Source: CBDTTW01 sp965363675
GTDB taxonomy: Bacteria > Bacteroidota > Rhodothermia > Rhodothermales > DASSAV01
Assembly: GCA_965363675.1 (NCBI GenBank)
Contig: CBDTTW010000025.1
Coordinates: 1-24,084 of the forward strand
Reading direction: 5' to 3'
Length of the DNA: 24,084 nucleotides
Positions 6,485 to 14,768 of this stretch are shown here, one piece after another (positions within the stretch are counted from its first letter, which is position 1; each line of letters starts with the position of its first letter). The translations under genes were made by a program, and so were the position numbers. Below the pieces are notes generated by a model, which was given only the letters and a program-made list of their open reading frames with translations, ran no database searches and was not told the origin of the DNA.

Positions 6485-8956
6485 TCAGGCGGCGCGGCGC
6501 GCCTTGCTGATGGTTTCGAGCAGTTGCGACTTGCTGAACGGCTTGCTGAGGTACTCGGTGAAGCCCTCTTCCAGAAAGCGCTCGGCGTCGCCGGGCAGGG
6601 CGAAGGCCGTCAGCGCGACGATGGGGATGCGGTCGTAGCCGGGCAGGGTGCGCAGCCCCCGCAGCACGTCGGCGCCGGTTTGCCCGTCGCCCAGGTTGAT
6701 GTCGAGCAGGACGACCTCGTAGCGCCCTTCGGCGGCGAGGGCCAGGCCCGCCTCGGCGTCGGCGGCCACGTCGATGCGGCGCCAGGTGTGCAGCATGCGC
6801 GGCACGAGGTGGCGCATGTTGGGGTCGTCGTCGACGAGGAGCATGGCGGGGCCGGCTTCTTCGGCGGCCGCCTCGGGGATTTCCTCGGCGTCGTCGGCGA
6901 TTTGGCCGCAGGGCAAAAGCACCGTAAAGGCGGCCCCGGCCCCCGGCTCGCTCGCGGCTTCCAGCGAGCCGCCCATGAGCGCCACGAGCTGCGAAGCGAT
7001 GCTCAAGCCCAGCCCCATGCCCTCGAAGTGGCGGTCCAGACCGCTCGACTCCTGGCTGAACTCCTCGAAAAGCCGGTCGAGGTAGGGCTTGCCGATGCCG
7101 ATGCCGGTGTCCTGCACCGAGAGGCGCAGCCGGTCCGCTTGGCCGGAGAGGTGGACGCGCACGGAGCCCGCGTCGGTAAACTTGACGGCGTTGGAGACGA
7201 GGTGCGACACGATCCGGCGAAAAGCGTTCGGGTCGGCGCTGATGAGCAGGGGGGCATCCGCTCCCACTTCCAGCCCCAGGGCGATGCCTTTCTGCCGCGC
7301 CTCCTGCTCGTAGGCGAGCAGCGACTGCCGCACCTCGGCCGCCGGGTCAAACGGGAGGGGGTGCAACCGGAACGTCCCGCCGCGCAGTTGCGCCAGGTCC
7401 AGCAGCGCGTTGAGCGTGCTCATCAGGCGCTCGCCGCCCTTGACGATCAGGTTGACGTACTCCAGGTTCTCGGGCTTGGCTTGTTCGCGCAGGACCTCGG
7501 AGAAGCCGAGGATGGAGGTGAGCGGCGTCCGGATTTCGTGGCTGATGTTTGCCAGAAACGTATCCTTGAGGCGGTTGGTCTCGTCGGCGCGCTCCCGCGC
7601 CTCGATCAGGCCCTGCTCGTAGCGCTTGCGCTCGGTGGCGTCGCGGACGATGACTTGGGCCAGGTCGTTCGAGAGGAGCGTGGCGCTGATGTCGGCCGTG
7701 AAGGCGGAGCCGTCCTTACGCCGGAACGCGACTTCGCGCCGCACGACCTCGCCCCTGCGGAGGTTGAGAATGAAGCATTCCTCGCGGGTGCGGGGCGGGT
7801 GCACCAGCAGGGTGCGGAAGCCGACGGCGCCGAAATCTTCCTCGGCGTAGCCGAACAGGCGGCGCGCCTGCTCGCTGAACTGAAGGATGCGGCCTTCCTT
7901 GTCCAGCACGAGAATGCCGTCCGAGGCTTGCTCGATGAGCAGCCGGTGGCGTTCTTCGCTTTCGCGGAGGGCCGCTTCGGCGGCGGCCTGCTCGGTGATG
8001 TCGCGGACGATGCCCTCGGAGTAGAGCGCTTTGCCGGCCTCGTCGCGGAGGAACCGGATGCGCTGGTGCGTCCAGATGGCCCCGCCCCCTTTGCGGTGGA
8101 AGCGCACCACGACTTCGCGCTCCCTGGCCTCGGGGTTCTGAATGAGTTCGGTAAAAAACTGAAGGTCTTCCGGCGAGAGCAAGTTGAACACGAGCGTTGC
8201 GTCGCGCTGCAACTCCTCGACGGTGTAGCCCGTGAGGTCCCGGCAGGACGGACTGACGTACTCGAAGGCCGGCGGGTCGCCGAACCGGAAGCAGTAGATC
8301 ATGTCCCGGCTGTTGTCGGCCATGATCCGGAGCTTGCGTTCGCTCTCCAGGAGCGCTTCCTCGGCCAGGCGATGCTCGGGCACGGGCGGCAGCAGCAGGA
8401 GCACCGCCGGCGTCTCCCGAAAGTGCATCTCGCTGCGCGCCGGGTTGACGCGCACCGTCGATCCGTCGCGCCGGCGCACCAGGTTGAAGCCGTGGTACTG
8501 CGGGTAGCCGTCGGCGCCGTCGGGGAGGGGCTCGCCCGGCGGGATCAGCAGATCCGCCACCCGGAACCCCACCAGTTCCCCGGCGCCGTAGCCCAGCAGC
8601 GCCGCCGCCGCCTCGTTGGCCGCCAGCACCGCTTTCCCGTCTACCGTCGTAACGAGCGTCGGCATCTGGAAGGCGTCGAACAGGCGCCGGTACATGTCGG
8701 CCTGGTCGCTGATGCGCCGCTCGAAGGTCTGGATGCGCCGGATCATGCCGCCCATGAGCACGTACAGCAAGACGCCGGAAGCGCTGATGAAGAAGAGCCC
8801 CTTTACGGATTGCAGCAGGTTGAACGAGACCTCGGAGGCGGTCGGCGCCAGGCCCCAATCCGTAGCGAGAACCCAGGCGGAGCCCAGGAGCCAGTAGAGC
8901 AGTACAACGCGCTGGCGTAGCCGGTGGTGGTGGCGTACTGCGTCGGTTTCCATCAT
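6485..8956 (-). CDS. Membrane-bound hybrid PAS histidine kinase with receiver domain
   Basis: An 823-residue sensor kinase. Two hydrophobic segments (about residues 17-34 and 52-72) form a short membrane anchor of a type common in PAS kinases. Three PAS domains follow at about 90-200, 205-325 and 335-450, the latter two ending in the typical RDITEQ and RDATERK motifs. The HisKA H-box FLANISHEIRTPLTSILGF puts the phosphorylated His at 473. The ATPase domain has the N-box VSNAVKF (Asn 589), DTGIGI (616) and GMGLGLSIA. A C-terminal receiver domain (about 704-823) has acidic DDD at 709-711, phospho-acceptor Asp 752, Thr 783 and Lys 805. All key residues are present. The signal is unknown. ATG ATG at 8956/8953 are alternative starts. 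It ends 60 bases upstream of the trp leader ORF, with no clear terminator of its own. Confidence 0.95.
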   Translation of the reverse strand: MMETDAVRHHHRLRQRVVLLYWLLGSAWVLATDWGLAPTASEVSFNLLQSVKGLFFISASGVLLYVLMGGMIRRIQTFERRISDQADMYRRLFDAFQMPTLVTTVDGKAVLAANEAAAALLGYGAGELVGFRVADLLIPPGEPLPDGADGYPQYHGFNLVRRRDGSTVRVNPARSEMHFRETPAVLLLLPPVPEHRLAEEALLESERKLRIMADNSRDMIYCFRFGDPPAFEYVSPSCRDLTGYTVEELQRDATLVFNLLSPEDLQFFTELIQNPEAREREVVVRFHRKGGGAIWTHQRIRFLRDEAGKALYSEGIVRDITEQAAAEAALRESEERHRLLIEQASDGILVLDKEGRILQFSEQARRLFGYAEEDFGAVGFRTLLVHPPRTREECFILNLRRGEVVRREVAFRRKDGSAFTADISATLLSNDLAQVIVRDATERKRYEQGLIEARERADETNRLKDTFLANISHEIRTPLTSILGFSEVLREQAKPENLEYVNLIVKGGERLMSTLNALLDLAQLRGGTFRLHPLPFDPAAEVRQSLLAYEQEARQKGIALGLEVGADAPLLISADPNAFRRIVSHLVSNAVKFTDAGSVRVHLSGQADRLRLSVQDTGIGIGKPYLDRLFEEFSQESSGLDRHFEGMGLGLSIASQLVALMGGSLEAASEPGAGAAFTVLLPCGQIADDAEEIPEAAAEEAGPAMLLVDDDPNMRHLVPRMLHTWRRIDVAADAEAGLALAAEGRYEVVLLDINLGDGQTGADVLRGLRTLPGYDRIPIVALTAFALPGDAERFLEEGFTEYLSKPFSKSQLLETISKARRAA

Positions 8957-8964
8957 CCCACACG

Positions 8965-8993
8965 CTTATATTAAGCTTCCGCGGGTGAATCAG
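8965..8993 (-). promoter_or_regulatory. Candidate promoter of the hybrid kinase gene
   Basis: On the minus strand, CTGATT (8993-8988) and TATAAG (8970-8965) are spaced by 17 bases. The -10 matches 5 of 6 consensus positions and the -35 only 3 of 6. The predicted start would lie just upstream of the kinase ATG at 8956, giving a very short untranslated leader. Confidence 0.3.
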
Positions 8994-9009
8994 GCAGATA
9001 GGCTGCTCT

Positions 9010-9043
9010 CAAGGCTATTCTACTGCCAAGGCTATTCTACTGC
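9010..9043. repeat. Perfect 17-base tandem direct repeat
   Basis: CAAGGCTATTCTACTGC occurs twice in immediate succession (9010-9026 and 9027-9043). It lies in the 256-base region between the divergently transcribed kinase and dsbA-like genes, which is noticeably richer in A and T than the coding DNA around it. Just after it is TATTAT (9051-9056), which could be a -10 element for the rightward gene. The repeat could be a double operator or a replication-slippage duplication; the sequence does not decide. Confidence 0.75.
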
Positions 9044-9212
9044 GCACCTGTATTATATGAAAGGCCGCGTAAATGAGTTCTTAGGAGTTACAACATTTCC
9101 TTCGCATTCCCGTTTTTTCGGTGCGATTCCGAGAAGTCGCGCGGCGTCCGTACAAACGCGCGCCGCCGCCCGCGTGGGCGGAACGTATCGGCTTAAAGCA
9201 ATGAGAGGTTCA

Positions 9213-9878
9213 ATGACTATGAAGTTCAAGACCTGGTTCCTGCTGACGGCGCTGGCGTTGTGCGCCGCCGCTTCGGCCCCCGGCGCGCACGCCCAGATCA
9301 CGGCGACCGCCGAGTGCGCCTACGACGCCGCCCGGCCCGTCGTGAAGGACTACGCCGCCCTCGTAAGCCCGAAGGACCCCATGCGCGGCAACCCCAAGGC
9401 CCGTGTCACGGTGATCGAGATTTTTGAGCCCAACTGCCCGCACTGCGCTTCGCTATACCCCGTGATGGAGCTGGTCGCCCGGCAGCATAAGGACGCGGCC
9501 CGTTTCTATTACAAGCCGGTCATGTTCTGGAAGGAGCCCTCGCAGGTGCAAGTGCAGGCGCTCTACGCGGCGGCGGAGGCCGGCAAGTACTTCCCGATGC
9601 TGGAGCACCAGTTCCTGATGCAGCGGCAGGGAGGGCTTCAGACGGCGGAGGTCAGGCAGATCGCTGAAAAAATAGGCATGAACGCCGCCGCCCTCGAAGC
9701 CTCGATCAAGGCCGGCAAGTATGTGGACGAGATCAACCGCGAGCGCGCCCGGCTCATCGACACGTACAAGGTCAACTCCGTCCCTATGGTCCTGATCAAC
9801 GGCCGCGTGGTGGCCTCCGCCGGCCGAACGCCGGAGTGTCTGGGGCGGCTCATCCGGGAGGCGGCCGCCGCCAAGTGA
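9213..9878 (+). CDS. Exported DsbA-family thiol:disulfide oxidoreductase
   Basis: A protein of 221 residues. A classical signal peptide (MKFKTWFLLTALALCAAAS, cleavage likely after AHA at about residue 27) sends it to the periplasm. The thioredoxin fold follows: GNPKARVTVIEIFEPNCPHC with the active-site CPHC at residues 75-78, and the cis-proline loop VNSVPMVLING (Pro 191), as in DsbA/DsbG-like thioredoxin domains. CPHC is the DsbA-type active site, so a disulfide-forming or isomerase role is likely. Two further cysteines (35 and 209) lie outside the motif. The frame is open upstream to 8985, but starting at 9213 (or 9201 or 9219) places the signal peptide at the N-terminus, with AGAGG just before. 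It is divergent from the kinase. Confidence 0.9.
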   Translation: MTMKFKTWFLLTALALCAAASAPGAHAQITATAECAYDAARPVVKDYAALVSPKDPMRGNPKARVTVIEIFEPNCPHCASLYPVMELVARQHKDAARFYYKPVMFWKEPSQVQVQALYAAAEAGKYFPMLEHQFLMQRQGGLQTAEVRQIAEKIGMNAAALEASIKAGKYVDEINRERARLIDTYKVNSVPMVLINGRVVASAGRTPECLGRLIREAAAAK

Positions 9879-9970
9879 ACCCGCACGGCGGCGGATTAAT
9901 TCATTTTTAACGCGCCGCTTGCCCGGCGCGCCTTAGCTTCCTGCACGCAATTTAACTACCCTGACGCAAA

Positions 9971-9982
9971 GTAACCGGTTAC
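9971..9982. promoter_or_regulatory. 12-base perfect palindrome upstream of transketolase
   Basis: GTAACCGGTTAC is a perfect inverted repeat 24 bases before the transketolase start codon. It lies in an AT-richer stretch after the dsbA-like gene and could be a dimeric-regulator operator. A 12-base palindrome is modest evidence alone. Confidence 0.35.
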
Positions 9983-10006
9983 GAGAACCTGCGAGGACTT
10001 CCCGAC

Positions 10007-12034
10007 ATGATAGCCGATCCCCAAACCGACGCCGGAGCCCACGTTGCCCTGGACCAGTTGTGCATCAACGCCATCCGGTTTCTGGCCGTTGACGGCGTGC
10101 AGAAAGCCAAGAGCGGCCACCCCGGCATGCCGATGGGCTGCGCCCCGATGGCCTACGTACTCTGGTCCCGGTTCCTGAAGGCCAACGCCAAAGATCCGCT
10201 GTGGCCCGACCGCGACCGGTTCATCCTCTCGGCAGGGCACGGCTCCATGCTGCTGTATGCCCTTCTGCATCTGGCCGGCTACGAAATGCCGATGGAGGAG
10301 CTTAAGCGCTTTCGGCAGTGGGGCAGCAAAACGCCCGGTCACCCGGAGCACTTCCTCGCCGACGGCATCGAGACGACCACGGGGCCGCTCGGGCAGGGCT
10401 TTGCCACCGGCGTCGGCATGGCGATCGCCGAGCAGTTCCTGGCCGCCACGTTCAACAAGCCCGGCTTCGAGGTGTTCGACCACTACACCTACGCCATCGT
10501 CTCGGACGGCGAGATGATGGAGGGCGTCTCGCACGAGGCGGCTTCGCTGGCGGGGCATCTGGGCCTGGGCAAGCTGATTTATCTCTACGACGACAACGGC
10601 ATCTCCATCGACGGCGAAACCTCGCTCTCGTTCACCGAGGACGTAGGGCGGCGCTTCGAGGCGTACCGGTGGCACGTGCAGCGCGTCGCGGACGGCAACG
10701 ACACCGAGGCGATTGCGGCCGCGCTCGAAGCGGCGCGCGCCGAGACCGACCGGCCGTCGCTCATCATGGTGCGCACCGTGATCGGCTACGGCAGCCCCAA
10801 CAAGCAGGGCACCGCCGCCTCGCACGGCGAACCGCTCGGGGCCGACGAGGTGCGGGCCAGCAAAAAGAACCTCGGCTGGCCGGAAGACCGCGAGTTCTGG
10901 GTTCCGGATGAGGTGTACGCGCACTTTCAGGAGGTGCAGCAGGAAAACGGCGCGCGCCAGCAGACCTGGAACGAACAGCTCGGGCGCTATGCGGGGGCGC
11001 ACCCCGAGGAAGCCGCCCGGCTCAAGCAGTGGCTCTCGGGCGAGCTGCCGGAGGGCTGGCAAAACGCGCTGCCCGTGTTCGCCCCCGGCGAAAGCATGGC
11101 TACGCGCGCGGCCGGCGGCAAGGTGCTCGGCGCGCTCGGCGGCGTGCTGCCCAACCTCATCGGCGGCTCGGCCGACCTGACGCCCTCGAACAAGACGGAC
11201 ATCAAGGGGCGCGCTGACTTTCAGAAGGACAACCGCGCCGGTCAGTACTTCCGGTTCGGCGTGCGCGAGCACGGCATGGCCGCCGCCGCCAACGGCATGG
11301 CTCTGCACGGCGGCCTCCGGCCCTACTGCGCCACGTTCTTCGTCTTTTCCGACTACCTGCGGCCGGCTCTCCGCCTGAGCGCCATCATGGGCGCGCCCGT
11401 CGTCTACGTGCTCACCCACGATTCCATCGGCGTCGGCGAGGACGGCCCGACGCACCAGCCCATCGAGCAGCTCATGTCGCTGCGGCTGATGCCGAACGTG
11501 GTCGTGCTTCGCCCCGGCGACGCCAACGAAACGGCCGTCGCCTGGCAGATCGCCCTGGAGCGCAAGCACAACCCCTCGCTGCTGCTGCTCACGCGCCAGA
11601 ACCTGCCCACGCTCGACCGCAGCCGCTTTGCTCCGGCGGCTGAGACGGCGCGCGGCGCCTACGTCCTGCTCGACTGCGAAGGCGCGCCGGACATCATCCT
11701 CATGGCGAGCGGCAGCGAGGTGCAGCACATCGTCGCAGCGGGCGAGCAGCTCGCGGCCGAGGGCGTGAAGGTCCGCCTGGTCAGCATGCCCTCGTGGGAG
11801 CTTTTCGAGGAGCAGGACGACGCGTACAAGGCGTCGGTGCTGCCCCCCGAAGTCACGCGGCGCCTCTCCATCGAGGCCGGCGTCACGCTCGGCTGGGAAC
11901 GCTACGTCGGCGACGCCGGCCGGAGCATCGGCATCAACCGCTTCGGCGCCTCCGGCCCCGTCGAGAAGGTGATGGAAGCCTTCGGCTTCACGGCCGAAAA
12001 CGTGCTTCAGGCGGCGCGCGAGATGCTGGCCTGA
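10007..12034 (+). CDS. tkt: Transketolase
   Basis: A 675-residue thiamine-diphosphate enzyme that moves two-carbon units in the pentose phosphate pathway. The N-terminal PP domain shows AKSGHPGMPMG, SAGHGSMLLYALLHLAGY, TTTGPLGQGFATGVGMA and the ThDP/metal motif SDGEMMEG...YDDN. The middle Pyr domain has FRFGVREHGMAAAANG with the catalytic Glu, and THDSIGVGEDGPTHQPIEQ. The C-terminal domain ends with INRFGASGPVEKVMEAFGF. Length and all key blocks match full-length bacterial transketolase. A GAGGA Shine-Dalgarno sequence (9993-9997) lies 9 bases before the ATG. It appears to be a single-gene unit closed by a strong hairpin. Confidence 0.98.
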   Translation: MIADPQTDAGAHVALDQLCINAIRFLAVDGVQKAKSGHPGMPMGCAPMAYVLWSRFLKANAKDPLWPDRDRFILSAGHGSMLLYALLHLAGYEMPMEELKRFRQWGSKTPGHPEHFLADGIETTTGPLGQGFATGVGMAIAEQFLAATFNKPGFEVFDHYTYAIVSDGEMMEGVSHEAASLAGHLGLGKLIYLYDDNGISIDGETSLSFTEDVGRRFEAYRWHVQRVADGNDTEAIAAALEAARAETDRPSLIMVRTVIGYGSPNKQGTAASHGEPLGADEVRASKKNLGWPEDREFWVPDEVYAHFQEVQQENGARQQTWNEQLGRYAGAHPEEAARLKQWLSGELPEGWQNALPVFAPGESMATRAAGGKVLGALGGVLPNLIGGSADLTPSNKTDIKGRADFQKDNRAGQYFRFGVREHGMAAAANGMALHGGLRPYCATFFVFSDYLRPALRLSAIMGAPVVYVLTHDSIGVGEDGPTHQPIEQLMSLRLMPNVVVLRPGDANETAVAWQIALERKHNPSLLLLTRQNLPTLDRSRFAPAAETARGAYVLLDCEGAPDIILMASGSEVQHIVAAGEQLAAEGVKVRLVSMPSWELFEEQDDAYKASVLPPEVTRRLSIEAGVTLGWERYVGDAGRSIGINRFGASGPVEKVMEAFGFTAENVLQAAREMLA

Positions 12035-12064
12035 CCCTCGCGCAGGCTTTGCGGCGGCATTCAA

Positions 12065-12098
12065 AGGGGGCGCCCGGTTGCAAGGCCGGGCGCCCCCT
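12065..12098 (+). terminator. Long GC hairpin after transketolase
   Basis: A 13-bp perfect stem (AGGGGGCGCCCGG with CCGGGCGCCCCCT) and 8-base loop lies 31 bases after the transketolase stop. No U-run follows, so it is either a terminator of the U-less kind found in GC-rich genomes or an mRNA 3'-end stabilising structure. Confidence 0.65.
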
Positions 12099-12118
12099 CG
12101 TCGTGTGGAGCAAAGGCG

Positions 12119-12128
12119 TTACATGTAA
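12119..12128. promoter_or_regulatory. Short palindrome upstream of the soluble kinase
   Basis: TTACATGTAA is a perfect 10-base palindrome between the transketolase hairpin and the soluble histidine kinase gene, 123 bases before its ATG. It may be part of an operator. Nothing else in the 12099-12251 gap is recognisable, apart from TATTAG at 12171-12176, which has no convincing -35. Confidence 0.25.
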
Positions 12129-12251
12129 GTCCTTAAGCATTTGCCGCCGAAACCTTATCCTCCTCTACGCTATTAGCCTGGCATCCTGCAACCATAGCGT
12201 TTGCCGCTGCGCAGGCCGCCGGAGCTTTCGCAAACCGCTACGACAGGCCCC

Positions 12252-14234
12252 ATGCCTATTCCTTTTACCCATGCAGACCGGCTGCGCGCCGTCCTGGATT
12301 CGCTGCCGACGCAGGTGGCGGTGCTGGACCGCGACGGCGTGATTGTGCTGACGAACGAAGCCTGGAAGGCGTTTGCCCGCGCCAACGGCGGCGACCCGGA
12401 GCGCACCGGGGCGGGGATGAACTACCTCGACGTATGCCGCCCGCCCGGCGCCTGCCCGAACCTCGATGAAATCGAAAACATCAACCAGGGCATCACGGGG
12501 GTGCTGAGCGGCGCCTTGCCGGGGTTCGCCGCGGAGTACGACTGCCACGCCCCCGACGAAGAGCGCTGGTTCATGTTTCGGGCCGGCCGCCTGCTTCTGG
12601 GCGGCGAGCCGTTCGTCGTGGTCACGCACGACAACATCACCGAGCGCAAGCGCATCGAGGCGGTGGTGCAGCAGAGCGACCGGGAGGCGCGGCAGCGCCT
12701 GGCGCTGCTCCATACGATGCTGGCCAACGCGCCCATCGGGCTGGGCTTTCTGGGCGCCGACGAGCGCTTCGAGCAGGTGAACGATGTGTTCGCGGCGTTC
12801 ACCGGGCTCCCCGCGAGCGCGCACGTTGGGCGCACGCTTCCGGAGGCGCTGCCGCGCTACGCCGATGCGCTCGCGGCGGCGCTGCGGCGCGCCGTGCAAA
12901 CCGGGGCCCCGGCGGCTCCGCTGGAGATCGAAGGCCCCGCCGAACGCTGCGGGGTGCTGCACATGGCCCCCGTGCGGCAGGGCGAGGGCGAAACGCTGGG
13001 CCTGAGCCTGATCGTGCAGGACGTGACGCACCTGCGCCGCCGCGAGCAGGCGCTCGACGACCGCGAGGCGCATTTTCAGGCCGTAGCGGATATGGCGCCC
13101 GTTATGATCTGGATGACCGACCCCACAGGCTGGTGCACCTACCTCAATGCGCGCTGGCAGGAGTACACGGGGCAAACGCCCGAAGAAGGTCGAGGCTACG
13201 GCTGGGTCGATGCGGTGCATCCGGACGATGCGGCCCGCGCCAAGGAGCTTTTCGTGGCGCACAACCGCGCGCGCAGCGGCTTCCGGCAGGAGTACCGCCT
13301 GCGCGACCGCGACGGCCGGTATCGCTGGATGGTGGATGCCGCCTCTCCGCGCTTGGACGAGGCGGGGGCGTTCCTGGGCTTCATCGGCTCGGTCGTGGAC
13401 ATCGACGACCGCAAGCGCGCCGAGCTGGAGCGCGAGCAGCTCGTCGGGGAGCTGGAAGCGCGGGTGGCGGCCCGCACGCGCGCCCTGGAGCTGCGCAACC
13501 GCGACTTGCAGCACTTTGCCTACGTGGCGACGCACGACTTGCAGGAACCGCTGCGCAAGATGCAGACGCTCGTAGGGCTGCTTCACGAAGAGCACAAAAC
13601 GTTCATTCCGCCGGACGCCCTCAGCGTGCTGGACCGCATCGAGCAGGGAGCCAACCGCATGTCGCAACTGCTGGCCGATGCGGTGGCGTTTACGCGCCTC
13701 GACCAGCACGAGCGGCCCTGGATTCGGGTGAACGTGGGCGACTTGGCGCGCGAGGCGGCGGCGGATCTGGATTTAGCTTTGCGCGAGTCCGGGGCCCTGC
13801 TGCGCATCGAGGCCGAGGCGGAGGTCGTCGCCGACGCGCCGCAACTGCGGCAACTGCTCAACCACCTGCTGCTCAATGCGATTAAGTACCGCCGCCCCGA
13901 CGCGCCGCCGCAGGTGCGCGTGACGGCGCAGTGGGTCGAGGAAGCAGGCGCGCCGCTATGCCGCATCCGCGTAGCCGACAACGGGATGGGTTTCGACCCG
14001 CAGTACGCCGCGCGTATCTTCGAGCCGTTCGAGCGCCTGCACAAGCGGGGGGAGTTCTCCGGCACGGGCATGGGCCTCACGATCTGCCGTCGCATCGCCG
14101 AGCGGCACGGAGGGCGCATCTATGCCGAGGCTATCCCCGGCGAGGGGAGCGTCTTTACGTTCGACATGCCTGCGCCGCAACGGCAAGCGCCGCCGGTCCA
14201 GGCCGAGGGCGAGGAGGCTAGCGCCGCTGCATGA
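12252..14234 (+). CDS. Soluble PAS-domain sensor histidine kinase
   Basis: A 660-residue kinase without membrane segments, so it probably senses a cytoplasmic signal. Three PAS-like domains occupy about residues 8-135, 145-265 and 272-390. The third has the characteristic MAPVMIWMTDPTGWCTYLNA start and a GSVVDIDDRKRAE end. A coiled linker (390-420) leads to a HisKA domain with H-box FAYVATHDLQEPLRKM (His 428), the variant seen in phytochrome-like and related PAS kinases. The ATPase domain shows LLNAIKYR (Asn 542), DNGMGFD (576) and GTGMGLTICRRI. There is no receiver domain and no response regulator gene next to it, so it is an orphan kinase. The frame is open to 12201 (TTG), but the ATG at 12252 is the natural start. 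Confidence 0.94.
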   Translation: MPIPFTHADRLRAVLDSLPTQVAVLDRDGVIVLTNEAWKAFARANGGDPERTGAGMNYLDVCRPPGACPNLDEIENINQGITGVLSGALPGFAAEYDCHAPDEERWFMFRAGRLLLGGEPFVVVTHDNITERKRIEAVVQQSDREARQRLALLHTMLANAPIGLGFLGADERFEQVNDVFAAFTGLPASAHVGRTLPEALPRYADALAAALRRAVQTGAPAAPLEIEGPAERCGVLHMAPVRQGEGETLGLSLIVQDVTHLRRREQALDDREAHFQAVADMAPVMIWMTDPTGWCTYLNARWQEYTGQTPEEGRGYGWVDAVHPDDAARAKELFVAHNRARSGFRQEYRLRDRDGRYRWMVDAASPRLDEAGAFLGFIGSVVDIDDRKRAELEREQLVGELEARVAARTRALELRNRDLQHFAYVATHDLQEPLRKMQTLVGLLHEEHKTFIPPDALSVLDRIEQGANRMSQLLADAVAFTRLDQHERPWIRVNVGDLAREAAADLDLALRESGALLRIEAEAEVVADAPQLRQLLNHLLLNAIKYRRPDAPPQVRVTAQWVEEAGAPLCRIRVADNGMGFDPQYAARIFEPFERLHKRGEFSGTGMGLTICRRIAERHGGRIYAEAIPGEGSVFTFDMPAPQRQAPPVQAEGEEASAAA

Positions 14235-14391
14235 AAAGGCGCCGGCCGAGCAGGCTGAGCGGCCAGAGCAGCAGCGACGTGAGGATCACGGCCAGCATGC
14301 CGTTCATGCCGCGCTGCGCAGCGCTCCGGTAAACGCCGACCAGGCTCCAGACGTACACGAACAGGAGCGCAAGGAAGATCAGCAAATCCAT
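14218..14391 (-). CDS. Small two-helix membrane protein, unknown
   Basis: A 57-residue ORF with ATG at 14391. The protein starts MDLLIFLALLFVYVWSLVGV and contains a second hydrophobic stretch MLAVILTSLLLWPLSLL, followed by the basic tail GRRLFMQRR. Two predicted membrane helices joined by a short loop rich in Arg/Gln/Gly indicate a small inner-membrane protein. The composition is too ordered to be a random reading of the noncoding strand. Its last 17 bases overlap the 3' end of the convergent soluble kinase gene. No family is recognised and no function can be given. Confidence 0.65.
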   Translation of the reverse strand: MDLLIFLALLFVYVWSLVGVYRSAAQRGMNGMLAVILTSLLLWPLSLLGRRLFMQRR

Positions 14392-14454
14392 GCGGAGCGG
14401 GATTTCGGCGGGAGCAGGGCCGCCGGCCGCAGAGGCGGGATAAGGATGCGCGCG

Positions 14455-14471
14455 GAGGGGGCCAGCCCCTC
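14455..14471 (-). terminator. Short hairpin after the 36-residue membrane ORF
   Basis: Read on the minus strand, GAGGGG and CCCCTC form a 6-bp stem with a 5-base loop, starting 5 bases after the stop codon of the small ORF at 14477-14587. No U-run follows, so termination is uncertain. Confidence 0.3.
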
Positions 14472-14476
14472 GCGGA

Positions 14477-14587
14477 TCAAAGAATCATGATGGAGAGCGC
14501 GGCGACGATGACGAAGGTAAGCAGCGCAAGAACCGACTGCGGAAACGCGGCTCTCTGCACGGGAGCGTAGACCTTATGGATACGCAT
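14477..14587 (-). CDS. Very small single-helix membrane protein, unknown
   Basis: A 36-residue ORF with ATG at 14587 and TGA at 14479-14477. The N-terminal part MRIHKVYAPVQRAAFPQ is basic and polar, and the rest (SVLALLTFVIVAALSIMIL) is one continuous hydrophobic helix ending at the C-terminus, as in tail-anchored or single-pass small membrane proteins. It lies upstream of the 57-residue membrane ORF on the same strand (85 bases apart), so the two may share a transcript. No recognisable Shine-Dalgarno sequence. Function unknown; existence is inferred from the clean charge and hydrophobicity pattern. Confidence 0.5.
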   Translation of the reverse strand: MRIHKVYAPVQRAAFPQSVLALLTFVIVAALSIMIL

Positions 14588-14768
14588 ATACGGAAATATT
14601 GGTGGGACATCGGCAAGCAGGTCCGGGAACCCGCTGCTGCGCACAATTACGCGCAAATAAAGGTAGGGTTCAATGGGCCATGTAAGGTTTTACAATTATC
14701 CTCGCAAAGCCCTTTGTAAATGCAGCCGTTAGCGCGGCGCCCCGAAACCGAGTCGCTGCTTTTTTCAG

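Noticed and set aside
6152..8920. A 922-codon open frame on the plus strand opposite the hybrid kinase
   Set aside because: It is an antisense reading of the kinase gene with low-complexity composition; the minus-strand product has all kinase and receiver motifs.
9956..12064. A 702-codon open frame on the minus strand opposite transketolase
   Set aside because: It is antisense to a fully conserved transketolase and has no domain of its own.
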